64,000 nucleotides of DNA from Legionellaceae bacterium (GCA_029210085.1 JARGPP010000007.1:62001-126000), one strand, 5' to 3'; shown: positions 1-10,275, numbered from the stretch's first letter. The notes: generated by a model not told the origin, from the letters alone. Program-made: numbers and translations.

Positions 1-101
1 GGGGACATAAAAAAAACATTTCGATCTAAATATTCTTTTTCCGTCAGATACGAACCATATTTTTTAATTCTTTCTGTGAGTTGCTGTGTATATTTAGGCA
101 T
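1..101 (-). CDS. hypothetical protein, 5' part only (cut by window start)
   Basis: A reading frame begins with ATG at 101 on the minus strand and stays open to the window edge, giving 33 residues beginning MPKYTQQLTERIKKYGSYLT. A GGGGTG ribosome-binding-like sequence lies just ahead of the ATG at suitable distance. The visible part is hydrophilic and rich in Lys, Tyr and Glu, with no signal peptide. The family is not recognisable from so short a piece, and function is unknown. It could be a chance ORF, but the good RBS and start favour a real gene running out of the window. Confidence 0.5.
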   Translation of the reverse strand, partial: MPKYTQQLTERIKKYGSYLTEKEYLDRNVFFMS

Positions 102-354
102 AATTGCACCCCATATAATCAGAGTATAAAAAAATTAATAATAACATTACAATAATTATTTGTAAATAATTTGCTTTTATTGCGCTTTATTATACCTGAT
201 TGAGAGAGGCAATTTTTATCAAAGTTAAATAGGGAAAGTGATTAATATTCAAGATTAAGTTGTAGTATTCAGGAAACATAAAGCAAACAATACATGCCGC
301 GAAAGAATCGAGGCATGTAGGTGTGTCGCATCAGTTTTCAGCAGAGTGGTTTAT
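102..354. other. AT-rich intergenic region with a hairpin
   Basis: About 250 bases without a credible gene. The left part is very AT-rich and probably carries the promoter of the leftward gene at 1-101. At 292-318 the sequence ACATGCC...GGCATGT forms a 7-bp perfect inverted repeat just past the stop of the leftward peptidase gene; it may act as its terminator, although no long T-run follows on the minus strand. Confidence 0.4.
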
Positions 355-1425
355 TTATAGCGAACGAATACGTTGTATCTCGATAGCGAGCACTTGAAAG
401 TAATCATAAGACATATAGAAGTTGCCTTGATCACCTGCATTCGGTCCCCAAGAATTTCGAAGTGTTAACAGGCCTTTGTGTAGATGTCCGTCTTTATCGA
501 TAGCTGTTGCTTGGTCGTTAAAGCCGGTAATAATCATAGCGTGGCCACCATAATTCTTTTGTTGCTTGATATCATCAATGATACTTGCGCTAAGTAGCCA
601 GGTGTCATTATTTTGTTTATATTTTCCAGAAGCACCTGCAGCGCCTTTATTTAGCCCAAATATTAGCACACCAAAGGTCATACGATCGTGGTCTCTGAGT
701 GCTTGTTTGACTGAATTTAATGTTTTCTGAGAATCGACCTTGTCTCTAAAAACTTGGTAAAAATCGAGTAGTGGTGTCCAGGAAACTTCACGCTCGGATA
801 AGGGCTCGCTAATTTCGTAATGGTCTGCAAGCGAGATATCTTGCTCTGGCTTTTGACCTGCCGCGGGGTATGCTGTGAGACCGCCACAACCTATGTCATG
901 CTCAGTGGTTTTGTTGACAAATCCGAAGGCACGTATTTGGTCTAAAACTAAAGGGTTTAATGAGCCATCCCATCCGCTTGGGTTGTAACCAAAGCGCTCA
1001 AGATGTTGGCCTAGTTGAAGAACACACAATTGGCTGATGTAATCTCCGGCATCTAAAGCGGCATCAATGGCTGCTGTTACAGCAAAAGTAGCACAGGTAC
1101 CGTGTTGTCCTTGGTTCATGACCGGTACGTTGCCCATACCCAACTGTACGTTTGTTTTAGTGGTAGACGCAGTCAACAGGGATGGCTGTTGTTGCATTGC
1201 TTTTTCTGTCCGTTGAGTGAGAGCATCCCAGGCATGGTCTGAGAGCTGTACGTTTAGCAAAGTGACCGCTTGAGGCGGTTTTTTTTGTAACACTGCATTA
1301 GATGTCACGTTTTGTTTTGGACTAGGAATAATTTGCGTAATTTTACCTGTTACTTTAATGTCAGGTTGAGCAATGGCATTGCTGCTTAATAAAAAAGCAG
1401 AAAGTAGGATGTAAATCAATCGCAT
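355..1425 (-). CDS. secreted C1 (papain-like) family cysteine peptidase
   Basis: This 356-residue protein starts with a clear Sec signal peptide (about residues 1-19, ending NAIA). The papain-like catalytic set is visible: Cys111 in QGQHGTCATFA, preceded by the oxyanion Gln; His at about 295 in GGHAMIITGF; and Asn at about 324 in LRNSWG. The N-terminal ~95 residues are Pro/Gln/Thr-rich and may be a propeptide or linker. It is therefore predicted to be an exported endopeptidase acting in the periplasm or outside the cell. The ATG is preceded by AGAGG. It stands apart from the leftward thyA operon behind it. Target proteins cannot be inferred; a role in host interaction is possible but unproven. 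Confidence 0.85.
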   Translation of the reverse strand: MRLIYILLSAFLLSSNAIAQPDIKVTGKITQIIPSPKQNVTSNAVLQKKPPQAVTLLNVQLSDHAWDALTQRTEKAMQQQPSLLTASTTKTNVQLGMGNVPVMNQGQHGTCATFAVTAAIDAALDAGDYISQLCVLQLGQHLERFGYNPSGWDGSLNPLVLDQIRAFGFVNKTTEHDIGCGGLTAYPAAGQKPEQDISLADHYEISEPLSEREVSWTPLLDFYQVFRDKVDSQKTLNSVKQALRDHDRMTFGVLIFGLNKGAAGASGKYKQNNDTWLLSASIIDDIKQQKNYGGHAMIITGFNDQATAIDKDGHLHKGLLTLRNSWGPNAGDQGNFYMSYDYFQVLAIEIQRIRSL

Positions 1426-1480
1426 GAGGAGGCCTCTACAAATAAAAAGATTCCGATTGTATCATAAAATAGTATGAGTT

Positions 1481-2275
1481 TTAAACAGCAATAGGTGCTT
1501 TGATACCTGGATGTGGTTCATAATTTAAGAATTCAAAATCATCAAAGCAATACTCAAACAGTGACGAAGGCTTGCGTCCAATGCGAAGTGTCGGAAGTGC
1601 ACGTGGTGTACGTTTAAGCTGTATACGCGCTTGTTCAAGGTGATTTTGGTATAAGTGGCAGTCTCCGCCTGTCCAAATAAATTCGCCTACGTCTAAACGA
1701 CACTGTTGTGCAACCATATGAGTGAGGAGGGCATAAGAAGCAATATTAAAAGGTACGCCTAAAAATACATCTGCAGAGCGTTGGTAAAGCTGACAAGAGA
1801 GTTTGTTATTGGCAACATAAAATTGGAACAATAGATGGCAAGGCGGGAGTGCCATGTGCTTGAGGTCGCCTACATTCCAAGCAGAGACAATGAGTCTGCG
1901 CGAAGTTGGGTTGGTTTTTATGTCCTGTATCAGATTACTCAGTTGGTCAATGGTTTCTCCATCGCGCGTTGTCCAACTGCGCCACTGATGTCCATAAACG
2001 GGGCCTAAATCCCCGGATTTATCAGCCCACTCATTCCAGATAGAGACACCATTTTGGTTCAGATAAGCTGTATTGGTATCGCCGTTTAAAAACCAGAGGA
2101 GTTCATGAATAATGCTTTTTAAGTGTAGTTTTTTGGTCGTGACTAATGGAAAACCTTCCGCTAAATCAAATCGCATTTGGTGTGCAAATACAGATAAAAC
2201 ACCCGTGCCTGTACGATCTTCTTTTAAGGTACCGTGTTCTAAAATACGTTCAATGAGTTGAAGGTAAGTTCGCAT
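1481..2275 (-). CDS. thyA: thymidylate synthase
   Basis: Full-length 264-residue ThyA, which methylates dUMP to dTMP using methylene-tetrahydrofolate and yields dihydrofolate. The N-terminus ([25 protein letters not shown]) is canonical, the catalytic Cys lies in [12 protein letters not shown] near residue 146, and the folate/dUMP-binding stretch [13 protein letters not shown] follows; the C-terminus ends in the usual hydrophobic IAV. Its start lies inside the 3' end of lgt (26-base overlap on the same strand), so the two are co-transcribed and probably translationally coupled, a gene pair also known from enterobacteria. Confidence 0.97.
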   Translation of the reverse strand: MRTYLQLIERILEHGTLKEDRTGTGVLSVFAHQMRFDLAEGFPLVTTKKLHLKSIIHELLWFLNGDTNTAYLNQNGVSIWNEWADKSGDLGPVYGHQWRSWTTRDGETIDQLSNLIQDIKTNPTSRRLIVSAWNVGDLKHMALPPCHLLFQFYVANNKLSCQLYQRSADVFLGVPFNIASYALLTHMVAQQCRLDVGEFIWTGGDCHLYQNHLEQARIQLKRTPRALPTLRIGRKPSSLFEYCFDDFEFLNYEPHPGIKAPIAV

Positions 2276-3044
2276 GACGTCTCATCCACCATAATAAAAG
2301 GCCAATTAAAAACATTGGGATAGATAACAGTTGGCCCATGGTTAGCCACCCAAAGGCTATAAATCCTAGTTGTAAGTCGGGTTCACGGAAGAATTCTACC
2401 ACAAACCGACAGATTGCGTATCCCATGACAAAAACAGCGCCAATTCTGCCAGTGGGCCTCGGTTTTCTGGCATACCATAAGAGCAGAATGAGCAAACCAA
2501 AGCCTTCTAGGCCCATTTCATAAAGTTGTGATGGGTGACGTGCTCCAGCTCCTCCGGTTGGAAAGACCATGGCCCAAGGAACATCAGTGACACGCCCCCA
2601 AAGCTCACCATTGATAAAGTTGCCTAAACGTCCAGTTGCGAGTCCAAATGGGGTGAGTATTGCAGCAAAGTCTAGTACTTCCCAAGCTGATTTTTGTCTG
2701 CGGTAGGCGAATAAAACTAAAGCGGTAATCACACCCAGTAAACCACCATGAAATGACATGCCGCCTTCCCAGACTTTAAAAATAGACCAAGGGAACTGGA
2801 AGTGTGCAGGTGTTGGATAAAACAGAAGGTACCCGAGTCGACCGCCAATGATGACGCCAAGGGCTGCAAAAAAAATGAGATCACCAATTTGCTCAGAGGT
2901 CCAATCGAGTGCATGGCGCTTGACGCGCCAGTGGGCAAGCCCAAAAGCGGCAGCAAAACCCAATAAATACATCAGTCCATACCAACGGATATGGATAGGA
3001 CCAATGGATAATGCGATGGGGTCAATATTGGGATAGGGCAACAT
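2250..3044 (-). CDS. lgt: prolipoprotein diacylglyceryl transferase
   Basis: Inner-membrane enzyme (264 residues) that transfers diacylglycerol from phosphatidylglycerol to the lipobox Cys of prolipoproteins, the first step of lipoprotein maturation. Several hydrophobic segments span the membrane. The Lgt signature [14 protein letters not shown] is present near residues 135-150, and the conserved His is in [10 protein letters not shown]. It lies between ptsP (15 bases downstream of the ptsP stop) and thyA (overlapping). The BON lipoproteins and LpoA elsewhere in this window are expected substrates. Confidence 0.96.
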   Translation of the reverse strand: MLPYPNIDPIALSIGPIHIRWYGLMYLLGFAAAFGLAHWRVKRHALDWTSEQIGDLIFFAALGVIIGGRLGYLLFYPTPAHFQFPWSIFKVWEGGMSFHGGLLGVITALVLFAYRRQKSAWEVLDFAAILTPFGLATGRLGNFINGELWGRVTDVPWAMVFPTGGAGARHPSQLYEMGLEGFGLLILLLWYARKPRPTGRIGAVFVMGYAICRFVVEFFREPDLQLGFIAFGWLTMGQLLSIPMFLIGLLLWWMRRHANLPSTH

Positions 3045-3058
3045 AATATTAAAATTCC

Positions 3059-5356
3059 TTAAGATTTACCTGCACGGATAAGGCCACCAAGACCTTCATG
3101 TTCAAGTGCCTTTTGAAGGTGCAGGCGGATATCTGAGGGATGGTCAAGGGTGAGTACGTCCGCTAGAATTTTTCGAGCTTTTGTCATGGAGAAGCTACGA
3201 ATAATCCATTTAACGCGTGGTAAGCTTGCAGCATTCATACTGAGCGTATCAAAGCCCATAGCAAGCAGTAAGATGACAGCATAAGGGTCACTTGCCATTT
3301 CACCACATAGACTGACTTGAACGCCTGCTGCATGGCCTCCTTCGATGATTTTCAAAAGTACTTTGAGCATGGCTGGATGTAGTGCATCGTATAGGTTGGC
3401 GACACGAGCATTATTTCTGTCAACGGCAAGCATATACTGCGCGAGATCGTTGGTTCCAACGGAAAGAAAGTCAACGCGGTTTGCAAATTCACGAGCTTGA
3501 TAGATAGCGGCAGGAACTTCTATCATGACCCCAACTTCGGGTTTTTCGATAGGGCATTGCTCATCGACTAATTCTACGTAAGCTTGGTCAATAAGATAAA
3601 TTGCTTCATCGACTTCTGTCAGCGTTGTCACCATTGGCAGCAAAATACGCAGATTATTTAAGCCCTCACTCGCTCGAATCATGGCACGAATTTGAAGTAA
3701 GAATAAATCTGGATGATCAAGTGTTACACGAATGCCACGCCATCCCAAAAAAGGATTTTCTTCTTGGATGGGAAAATAAGGTAGGGCTTTGTCGCCACCA
3801 ATATCAAGTGTGCGCATGGTGACTATGCGAGGAGCAAAGGCTTTTAAAATTTGGCGATAAATAACCGTCTGCTCATCTTCTGAAGGGAAACGGTCTCGGT
3901 TCATAAACTGGACTTCAGAGCGATATAGCCCAACACCTTCTGCGCCAACACTCATAGAAAGTCCCGTATCTAATGCCAATCCTGTATTGACTTGTAGTGA
4001 TACGCGGTGTGAATCGGTTGTTTCAGCGGGCTTATCGCGTAAGCTGACTAAGCTTTGATTGAGCTCATCTTCTTCTTGAGCGAGTAATTTATATTCGGAT
4101 AACAGTGCTTTAGAAGGTGAGATAAAAACATGGCCATAATAACCATCTACAACGATTGCACGACGTGCTAAACCTTCGAGTTTAAAACCACGTACCCCCA
4201 TGACCGTTGGGATACCGAGTGCGCGTGCTAGAATAGCCACATGTGAGTTGCTACCCCCTTTGGCGGAAACAACACCGACTAGTTGCCCTTCAGGCACTTC
4301 GGCAAGGGCGGCGGCAGTCACTTCTTCGCCGAGTAAAATAGTACGCTTAGGATACGTAATTTCGGTTGCCTGAGAAGATTGTAACTCGGCAAGTACACGT
4401 CGACCAATATCACGAAAATCGCTGGCACGTTCACGAAGATAGTCATCTTTCATGTTTTCAAAGGTAAACACATGCCATTTTACAACAGCTGCTAGGGCGG
4501 CTTCGGCATTCAATTTTTCATCCCGAATACTGCGCTCTACTTCAGCGCCTAGATTTTCTTTGTCTAAAATTTGTAGGTAAACGTCAAACAGCGTGTGTTC
4601 ACTTTCAGGCACTGTTGCATGCATACGACGACTTAGACGGCGCATGTTTTCACGTGCAGCTTCGAGTGCTTGATAGAAAGTGAAGACCTCATGTTCTATC
4701 GTGCTATCTTGGATGAATCGTTTGGGCACAGCATCAATATCTGCTGGTGGGTATACGACAACAGCACTTCCAATCGCAACACCTGGAACAGAGCCTGTGC
4801 CATTGAGAGCTAAGTGGGTTGTTTCCTGCTTCGTTGGGCCGTGGTGTTTTGGTTGAGTGAGTGCTGTGAGTTCACCTGTTGCATCTGCATGTGCAATGAT
4901 GCCGCCTAGCTGTGCTGCAAGGGTGATTAAAAAAGCTTCTTCTGCATCATCAAACTCACGCTTTTCAGCCTGTTGCACAATGAGTACACCATGCAACGTT
5001 CGGTGCTGGATAATAGGAACGCCCAAAAAGGCATGAAAAGGCTCTTCTTGCAGGAGAGCGTCATGATAAAATAGTTTATGCTCCGGCGCATTATTAATAT
5101 TTAAAGGCTCTTCTCGTCGACCAACTAGACCAATTAAGCCTTGTTCTAGTGGAATACGAACATTAAATTCAGCGGCTTTATTTAAGCCTTCAGTTGCGAT
5201 TAAAACATACTCTGCGCGTTTATTATCAATGAGGAAAGCAGACACAGCATCTACGCTAATGGCTTCATGCACGCATTTTACAAGAGTGGTGAGAGCGTCT
5301 GTTAGGTCATTTGCCGTTGTTACTTCTTGTACGATGCGCTTGAGTAGTTTTAACAT
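3059..5356 (-). CDS. ptsP: phosphoenolpyruvate-protein phosphotransferase PtsP (EI-Ntr)
   Basis: 765 residues, close to the usual ~750 of PtsP. An N-terminal GAF domain (about 15-155) precedes a PEP-utilising enzyme I core. The phosphorylatable His is His372 in [17 protein letters not shown], and the C-terminal PEP-binding barrel includes [15 protein letters not shown] and LCGEMASDP. PtsP phosphorylates NPr from PEP and starts the nitrogen-related phosphotransfer chain, which regulates rather than transports. It sits six bases after rppH in the leftward order rppH-ptsP-lgt-thyA, consistent with one operon. Confidence 0.95.
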   Translation of the reverse strand: MLKLLKRIVQEVTTANDLTDALTTLVKCVHEAISVDAVSAFLIDNKRAEYVLIATEGLNKAAEFNVRIPLEQGLIGLVGRREEPLNINNAPEHKLFYHDALLQEEPFHAFLGVPIIQHRTLHGVLIVQQAEKREFDDAEEAFLITLAAQLGGIIAHADATGELTALTQPKHHGPTKQETTHLALNGTGSVPGVAIGSAVVVYPPADIDAVPKRFIQDSTIEHEVFTFYQALEAARENMRRLSRRMHATVPESEHTLFDVYLQILDKENLGAEVERSIRDEKLNAEAALAAVVKWHVFTFENMKDDYLRERASDFRDIGRRVLAELQSSQATEITYPKRTILLGEEVTAAALAEVPEGQLVGVVSAKGGSNSHVAILARALGIPTVMGVRGFKLEGLARRAIVVDGYYGHVFISPSKALLSEYKLLAQEEDELNQSLVSLRDKPAETTDSHRVSLQVNTGLALDTGLSMSVGAEGVGLYRSEVQFMNRDRFPSEDEQTVIYRQILKAFAPRIVTMRTLDIGGDKALPYFPIQEENPFLGWRGIRVTLDHPDLFLLQIRAMIRASEGLNNLRILLPMVTTLTEVDEAIYLIDQAYVELVDEQCPIEKPEVGVMIEVPAAIYQAREFANRVDFLSVGTNDLAQYMLAVDRNNARVANLYDALHPAMLKVLLKIIEGGHAAGVQVSLCGEMASDPYAVILLLAMGFDTLSMNAASLPRVKWIIRSFSMTKARKILADVLTLDHPSDIRLHLQKALEHEGLGGLIRAGKS

Positions 5357-5362
5357 AAAATA

Positions 5363-5887
5363 TCAGCGTACATGGTGTCCTCGATGCTGTTTTGTTCCGA
5401 GTCTGTGTGGTTTTTTACGAGTAAAAGGCTCAAGTTCTTTTAAGGCCTGGCAATAGACTTGTCGCTTGAAAAAAATAACGTGCTCTTGTGGCTCGTAATA
5501 ATCTATCCAGCGCCAGCTATCGAATTCAGGGGAGTCACTGAGGTCAAGACGAATTTTTTGTTCACTTGCTGTTAAACGTAGTAGAAACCATTTCTGTTTT
5601 TGGCCAATAACAAGAGGACTTGTACCATGCCTTAAATATTGTTTAGGCAAGCGGTATTTGAGCCATCGACGTGTGACACCTAATATTTTAATGTCTTTTG
5701 CTTCGAGGCCTATTTCTTCTTGTAATTCACGAATCATGGCTTCTTCGGCGGTTTCACCGCTGGCAAGGCCTCCTTGAGGAAATTGCCAGGAATCATGTCC
5801 TTGACGCTTTCCCCAAAAGGCGCGTCCGGAATCATTGGTTAGAATAATGCCCACATTGAGCCGGTATCCCGCGCGATCGACAACCAT
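5363..5887 (-). CDS. rppH: RNA pyrophosphohydrolase (Nudix) RppH
   Basis: 174-residue Nudix hydrolase that removes pyrophosphate from the 5' end of transcripts and so primes RNase E decay. It has the RppH-specific N-terminus (VDRAGYRLNVGIIL, then WQFPQGGL) and a complete Nudix box, GLASGETAEEAMIRELQEEIGL. The C-terminal tail is basic (RKKPHRLGTKQHRG), in keeping with RNA binding. It heads the leftward run into ptsP, lgt and thyA, a neighbourhood widespread in gammaproteobacteria. Confidence 0.95.
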   Translation of the reverse strand: MVVDRAGYRLNVGIILTNDSGRAFWGKRQGHDSWQFPQGGLASGETAEEAMIRELQEEIGLEAKDIKILGVTRRWLKYRLPKQYLRHGTSPLVIGQKQKWFLLRLTASEQKIRLDLSDSPEFDSWRWIDYYEPQEHVIFFKRQVYCQALKELEPFTRKKPHRLGTKQHRGHHVR

Positions 5888-6038
5888 AGTGCTGTTTAAT
5901 CCAAGTTATTTAAACCATTTTTTGAAGTCCCCCTGGGATTTTTCCATAAAAAGTGTGGGTTTGGCAACTCGAACCTTGCTGGAAGAGCCAAGAGCTGGAA
6001 CAATTGGGTTAATTAAGCGTGGATGAAGAAGGTAGCAC

Positions 6039-7055
6039 TTGAATAAAAAAATTTTAATTTTAAATACGGGTGGTACGATAAGTTCAGTAAAAACAGAATC
6101 AGGGTATCAACCTGCCTCAGAACATGTAGCGAAAGCGTTGCGTGTCATTCCCGCATTTTCACATTTAGATATGCCACAGTATGAAGTGCATGAATACACA
6201 CCATTATTAGATTCATCGAATCTAACATGTGACGATTGGAATCGTCTTGCTGGAGATATTGAGACGCATTATGATGCCTTTGATGGCTTTGTTATTTTTC
6301 ATGGTACAGATACGATGGCTTATACGGCATCGGCATTATCTTTTATGTTAGAGAATCTAAATAAGCCTGTGATTTTAACCGGCTCCCAAATACCACTGTC
6401 CGAAGTCCGAAATGATGCTGTTGAAAATGCATTAACCTCTGTTTGGCTCTGTGCTCATAGGCCTGTTCATGAGGTTTGTGTTTATTTTAATCAGCATTTA
6501 CTGCGTGGAAATCGCACACAAAAAATGAGCTCAACACGATTTGACGCATTTGATTCACCCAATTTCCCACATTTGGCTGAAGTAGAAACGCATGTCAATA
6601 TGGCTGATGGGTTATTACTACCTGACTCAAAATTGGCTTTCAAAAAGCAAACGCTGCGTACAGCAGGTATTGCAAATTTCCGATTGTGGCCCGGTATTTC
6701 ATTTGATTTGTTAGAAGCGTTGTTGAGTATGCCAATAGAAGCTTTAGTGTTGGAAACATATGGTGCGGGGAATGCGCCAAATCAGACGCCACGTTTTTTA
6801 GAGATGCTAGAAGCTGCGTCTGAGCGCGGTATTATTATCGTTAATAGTAGCCAATGTGTGCATGGTCGTGTGCAAATGAGTCAATATGCAACCGGACACG
6901 CGTTGAAAAAAATAGGCCTTGTGAGTGGACAAGACATGACGCCTGAGGCGATTTATTGCAAATTACTTTATTTACTCAGTAAATATGATGATCCGGTACA
7001 AATTAAAGCTGAGATGCGTAAACCGCTTGTCGGCGAGTTAAGTTTGTTATTATAA
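6039..7055 (+). CDS. ansA: type I (cytoplasmic) L-asparaginase, TTG start
   Basis: 338 residues matching bacterial type I asparaginase, which hydrolyses L-asparagine to aspartate and ammonia. The two catalytic motifs are visible: ILNTGGTISS at residues 7-16, and HGTDTMAYTASAL near 90-102 with the Thr-Asp pair. There is no signal peptide, so it is cytoplasmic. The start is TTG at 6039, supported by AAGG at 6029-6032 with six-base spacing; the only ATG nearby (6023) runs into a stop after seven codons. The 3' end overlaps the convergent unknown gene by six bases. A fused glutaminase role is not excluded. Confidence 0.88.
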   Translation: MNKKILILNTGGTISSVKTESGYQPASEHVAKALRVIPAFSHLDMPQYEVHEYTPLLDSSNLTCDDWNRLAGDIETHYDAFDGFVIFHGTDTMAYTASALSFMLENLNKPVILTGSQIPLSEVRNDAVENALTSVWLCAHRPVHEVCVYFNQHLLRGNRTQKMSSTRFDAFDSPNFPHLAEVETHVNMADGLLLPDSKLAFKKQTLRTAGIANFRLWPGISFDLLEALLSMPIEALVLETYGAGNAPNQTPRFLEMLEAASERGIIIVNSSQCVHGRVQMSQYATGHALKKIGLVSGQDMTPEAIYCKLLYLLSKYDDPVQIKAEMRKPLVGELSLLL

Positions 7056-7889
7056 GTCATGCTGTAAAGCTTCTGAGCTGTTGCTTACAGACTTTTCTTC
7101 AGGTATCTCTTGAACTAAGCTCGAGGCAATATTTTGTTGAGCTGTGTAGATGTAATGTGTTAAATCAGTTGGAAGGCAAAAACCATACCAACTGTACTTT
7201 GGATCTTCTCGTAAGTCTTTTAGTTCAAGTTCAAGAGCGCGTAATTCTTTTTTGGCTAGTGTATCTTTGCGCCGTTGATAATGTTTATCGGGTTTACCAT
7301 AAGCGCTCAGTGTGTCTTGAATATAATGAATAGATGTTTTGACGAGGTGGTCTGATACTTGTAAAAATGAAGTATTAGGAGTGACTTTGGGATGATACAT
7401 TAAACGATGGATGTTACCTTGGGTTTTTGCTGTTTCTTGTGCTTTATTCAGGTTGCGGTTTGCAAGATAGGAGATGATACAGCGGTGCAATTCACACATC
7501 GGTTCTTCTGAAACAGTGTAGTCGAGTAAATTTTGTGTGTTTAGTTCGTAAAATAAAGATGTGACAAAATCATGTAAGATACGAAGCGTTTGTTCTGTGG
7601 TACTTGCCTCTTGATTAGTTTGCTCACGCTTTTTATCAAGTGCTGTTTTTGTTTCGTCTAATAGTCTTAAACATTCATTTTTATAGCTTTCATCATCGGA
7701 TTCGGGAAGTGCTTCAAGGGATGTGTTCAATGTTTTTAAACAAAGACGTTTTTCTTTTGCAAGCTCATGGTCACGCCCCAATATGCCACGAAGTTTTATA
7801 TCGAGTTCATCCGCTTCGATAGATGCATCGATACGTTTTTTGACCTCTTGGAGAAGAAATATTGCTGTTACTTCAGAAAAAAGTGTCAT
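7050..7889 (-). CDS. hypothetical coiled-coil protein
   Basis: 279 residues with a good GGAG ribosome-binding site seven bases before the ATG. No known domain is recognisable. Residues ~15-90 are Lys/Glu/Leu-rich and likely form coiled coil (LKTLNTSLEALPESDDESYK region), followed by helical stretches. The C-terminal tail is polar and acidic (EIPEEKSVSNSSEALQHDL), which fits the loose pattern of Dot/Icm translocation signals in Legionellales. It lies convergent to ansA and divergent from glmU. It could be a secreted effector or a lineage-specific cytoplasmic protein; nothing in the sequence decides. Confidence 0.7.
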   Translation of the reverse strand: MTLFSEVTAIFLLQEVKKRIDASIEADELDIKLRGILGRDHELAKEKRLCLKTLNTSLEALPESDDESYKNECLRLLDETKTALDKKREQTNQEASTTEQTLRILHDFVTSLFYELNTQNLLDYTVSEEPMCELHRCIISYLANRNLNKAQETAKTQGNIHRLMYHPKVTPNTSFLQVSDHLVKTSIHYIQDTLSAYGKPDKHYQRRKDTLAKKELRALELELKDLREDPKYSWYGFCLPTDLTHYIYTAQQNIASSLVQEIPEEKSVSNSSEALQHDL

Positions 7890-7953
7890 AGGTCTACTCC
7901 TGCGGCTTTGAAGGGTTTATGATAACGTCAAACAAAAGAAAGGAAAATCTTTA

Positions 7954-9345
7954 ATGGCACTACATGTAGTTATTTTGGCGGCAGGCCAAGGCACGCGGAT
8001 GTTTTCAAAAAAACCCAAAGTGCTTCATGAGTTATCGGGAAAGCCGATGCTTGAGCGTGTATTAGATACAGCAAAGGCACTTAAACCTGCAGCAATTCAT
8101 GTCATTATTGGCCATGAAGGTGAGCGCATCCAGGAAGCTTTTTCTCAGCATGAAGTTAATTGGGTCTGGCAGACTGAGCGGTTAGGGACGGGACATGCGT
8201 TAATGCAGGCGCTGCCACATGTTCCTGAAGATGATGTAATTTTGGTATTATCGGCTGATGTACCTTTGATTCAACGTGAACTTTTAGAAGCTTTGATTGC
8301 ACGGGCAATTCCGGATGAAAACTCAGGCAAAACACCCTTGGTATTATTGCTTGCGCTTCTATCTGATCCTACAGGCCTTGGGCGTGTACTTCGAAATGCG
8401 GATGGATATATTCGTGCTTTGGTTGAAGAAAAAGATGCGACAGAAACTCAGCGTCAAATTCAAGAAATTTATAGTGGTATGTGTTGTGCTAAGGCAAGTG
8501 ATTTTGCTGTTTGGCTACCCAAGCTAAGTGCGGGGAATGCCCAAGAAGAATATTATCTAACAGATATTATTGAGATGGCAGCAATGGCATCACATCCCAT
8601 TAGCTATGTACATGCCGCAGCGCCTTGGATGATTCAAGGTGTAAATGATAGGTCACAATTGCAACGCTTAGAGCGCGTATGGCAGGAACGTCAAGCCACA
8701 GACTTAATGAAAAAAGGCGTCACAATTGCAGATAAAACACGATTGGATATTCGTGGGCACCTAGCCTGTGGGCAAGATGTATTTTTAGATGTGGGGCTTG
8801 TGCTATCGGGAGAGCTCGAGTTTGGAGAAGGTGTGCATATTGGTCCTCATTGCGTTTTAACCAATGTAAAGTTGGGTGCAAACACAGTGATTGAAGCCCA
8901 CTCAGTACTTGAAGATTGTGAGATTGGGGAGAACTGCTCGATTGGGCCATTTGCCCGAATTAGGCCAGGGACCATTTTAGCAAACTCATGTAAAATTGGT
9001 AATTTTGTTGAAACCAAAAAAGCCATATTGGGGGAAGGCTCTAAAGCTAATCACTTAAGCTACATAGGAGATGCTCTGATTGGGAAGCGCGTTAATATTG
9101 GTGCGGGTACGATTACATGTAACTATGATGGCGTGAATAAGTATCAAACCATCATTGAAGATGGCGCATTTATTGGCTCGGATACACAACTCGTTGCACC
9201 CGTAAAGGTGGGTAAGAATGCAACTATTGGAGCAGGGACAACATTACGAAGGGAAGCACCTGCCGATGAGCTTACTCTATCAACGTCCCAACAAAAAACC
9301 ATTTCTGGTTGGAAAAGGCCTAAAAAAGCAGTGATAAAAGCATGA
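7954..9345 (+). CDS. glmU: bifunctional UDP-GlcNAc pyrophosphorylase / glucosamine-1-P acetyltransferase
   Basis: 463 residues. The N-terminal half is a nucleotidyltransferase with LAAGQGTRMFSKKPKVLH at residues 7-24; the C-terminal half, from about residue 250, is a left-handed beta-helix of hexapeptide repeats ending in the acetyltransferase site (NYDGVNKYQT, GAGTTL). The enzyme acetylates glucosamine-1-phosphate and then makes UDP-GlcNAc for peptidoglycan and LPS. AAGGAAAA precedes the ATG. In enterobacteria glmU follows the atp operon; here it lies about 13 kb away with unrelated neighbours. Confidence 0.96.
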   Translation: MALHVVILAAGQGTRMFSKKPKVLHELSGKPMLERVLDTAKALKPAAIHVIIGHEGERIQEAFSQHEVNWVWQTERLGTGHALMQALPHVPEDDVILVLSADVPLIQRELLEALIARAIPDENSGKTPLVLLLALLSDPTGLGRVLRNADGYIRALVEEKDATETQRQIQEIYSGMCCAKASDFAVWLPKLSAGNAQEEYYLTDIIEMAAMASHPISYVHAAAPWMIQGVNDRSQLQRLERVWQERQATDLMKKGVTIADKTRLDIRGHLACGQDVFLDVGLVLSGELEFGEGVHIGPHCVLTNVKLGANTVIEAHSVLEDCEIGENCSIGPFARIRPGTILANSCKIGNFVETKKAILGEGSKANHLSYIGDALIGKRVNIGAGTITCNYDGVNKYQTIIEDGAFIGSDTQLVAPVKVGKNATIGAGTTLRREAPADELTLSTSQQKTISGWKRPKKAVIKA

Positions 9346-9358
9346 GCATAGCGCTGTT

Positions 9359-9583
9359 TTAGCCATGATTGGTTACTGAAGGCGACGATGAGTCACTGTT
9401 CAGTGTGTTATAGGCAGTTGCTGCTAGAAAACCAATGACGAGTGTGAGGCATAACGTTAGAGGTGCACAGAACGTCATAAAAATAAAAGCGGTCGCCTCA
9501 AAGACCATTTGGGCTGTATTGCGGGGGCTTCGATTGTAAGTAAGATCAGCCCCTGTTTTTTTTGCGGCGTTGAAGAAGTTCAT
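9359..9583 (-). CDS. small membrane protein, hypothetical
   Basis: A 74-residue ORF starting MNFFNAAKKTG, with one or two hydrophobic segments (AFIFMTFCAPLTLCLTLVIGFLAA, about residues 33-56) and a Ser-rich C-terminus. An in-frame TTG six codons upstream (9601) is an alternative start; neither has a strong ribosome-binding site. No family is recognised. It lies between convergent glmU and the rnfB-metG pair. The regular membrane profile favours a real gene, but conservation would be needed to be sure. Confidence 0.45.
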   Translation of the reverse strand: MNFFNAAKKTGADLTYNRSPRNTAQMVFEATAFIFMTFCAPLTLCLTLVIGFLAATAYNTLNSDSSSPSVTNHG

Positions 9584-9666
9584 AATAAAGCCATGATTCA
9601 ATATAATGTTATTTAATTATACTAAATGAATTAAATAATATCAAATTTAGGCTTAGATTGAGGGCA

Positions 9667-10275
9667 TTATTTTTTTAATCGCTTCATAGCATTTAGGATA
9701 TAAGAGCGTTTGGCTTCTATATCTTTTTTGTCTGAATTTTGTTTACCCTGTAGGAGGCGACGTTTCTCTTGGTACACTTTTTCTTGGGCTTGCTTGTCGC
9801 GAAGTTCACGAATTTTTTTATTTTCAAAGCGTGAGCGAGCTGTATGTCTATCATAGGTTTCTTCTTTAATTTCAAGTAACTCGATACAATCGACAGGACA
9901 AGGTTCAATACATAAGCCGCAACCTGTACATTCATGTTCTAAAACATTATGCATGTGTTTGTTACGACCAATAATTGCATCCACAGGGCAAGCTGGAATA
10001 CATTTGGTACATCCAATACAGTCCGCTTCTCGAATGACTGCTGTTTGTGGTGGGCGTGTACCAGTAGCTACTTTCTGTTGATAAGGTTTAGGATCAATAT
10101 TGAGTAATTGGCCCAGTGTATTGAGAGTATTGATGCCACCGGGTGGGCAGCAGTCAATGGATGCTTGCCCGTGGATTAAAGCCTCTGCATAAGGTAAGCA
10201 GCCAGGATATCCACATTCACCACATTGGGTTTGTGGAAGCACTGCATCTAAGTCTTTAGCCGTTATTTTAGACAT
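9667..10275 (-). CDS. rnfB: orphan RnfB-like ferredoxin subunit
   Basis: 202 residues. It has the RnfB Cys-rich 4Fe-4S domain (CGECGYPGC at about 17-25, plus CCPPGG) followed by a two-cluster ferredoxin domain ([14 protein letters not shown] and [14 protein letters not shown]), then a Lys/Arg-rich tail of about 60 residues. Unlike the RnfB of the Rnf complex it has no N-terminal membrane helix, and no rnfACDGE genes are nearby. It overlaps metG by eight bases. Such stand-alone RnfB-like genes next to metG occur in other gammaproteobacteria. The likely role is electron transfer; its partner is unknown. Confidence 0.88.
   Translation of the reverse strand: MSKITAKDLDAVLPQTQCGECGYPGCLPYAEALIHGQASIDCCPPGGINTLNTLGQLLNIDPKPYQQKVATGTRPPQTAVIREADCIGCTKCIPACPVDAIIGRNKHMHNVLEHECTGCGLCIEPCPVDCIELLEIKEETYDRHTARSRFENKKIRELRDKQAQEKVYQEKRRLLQGKQNSDKKDIEAKRSYILNAMKRLKK

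Noticed and set aside
5229..5456. Plus-strand ORF at the ptsP/rppH junction
   Set aside because: Covered by two certain genes on the other strand; product has no coherent features.
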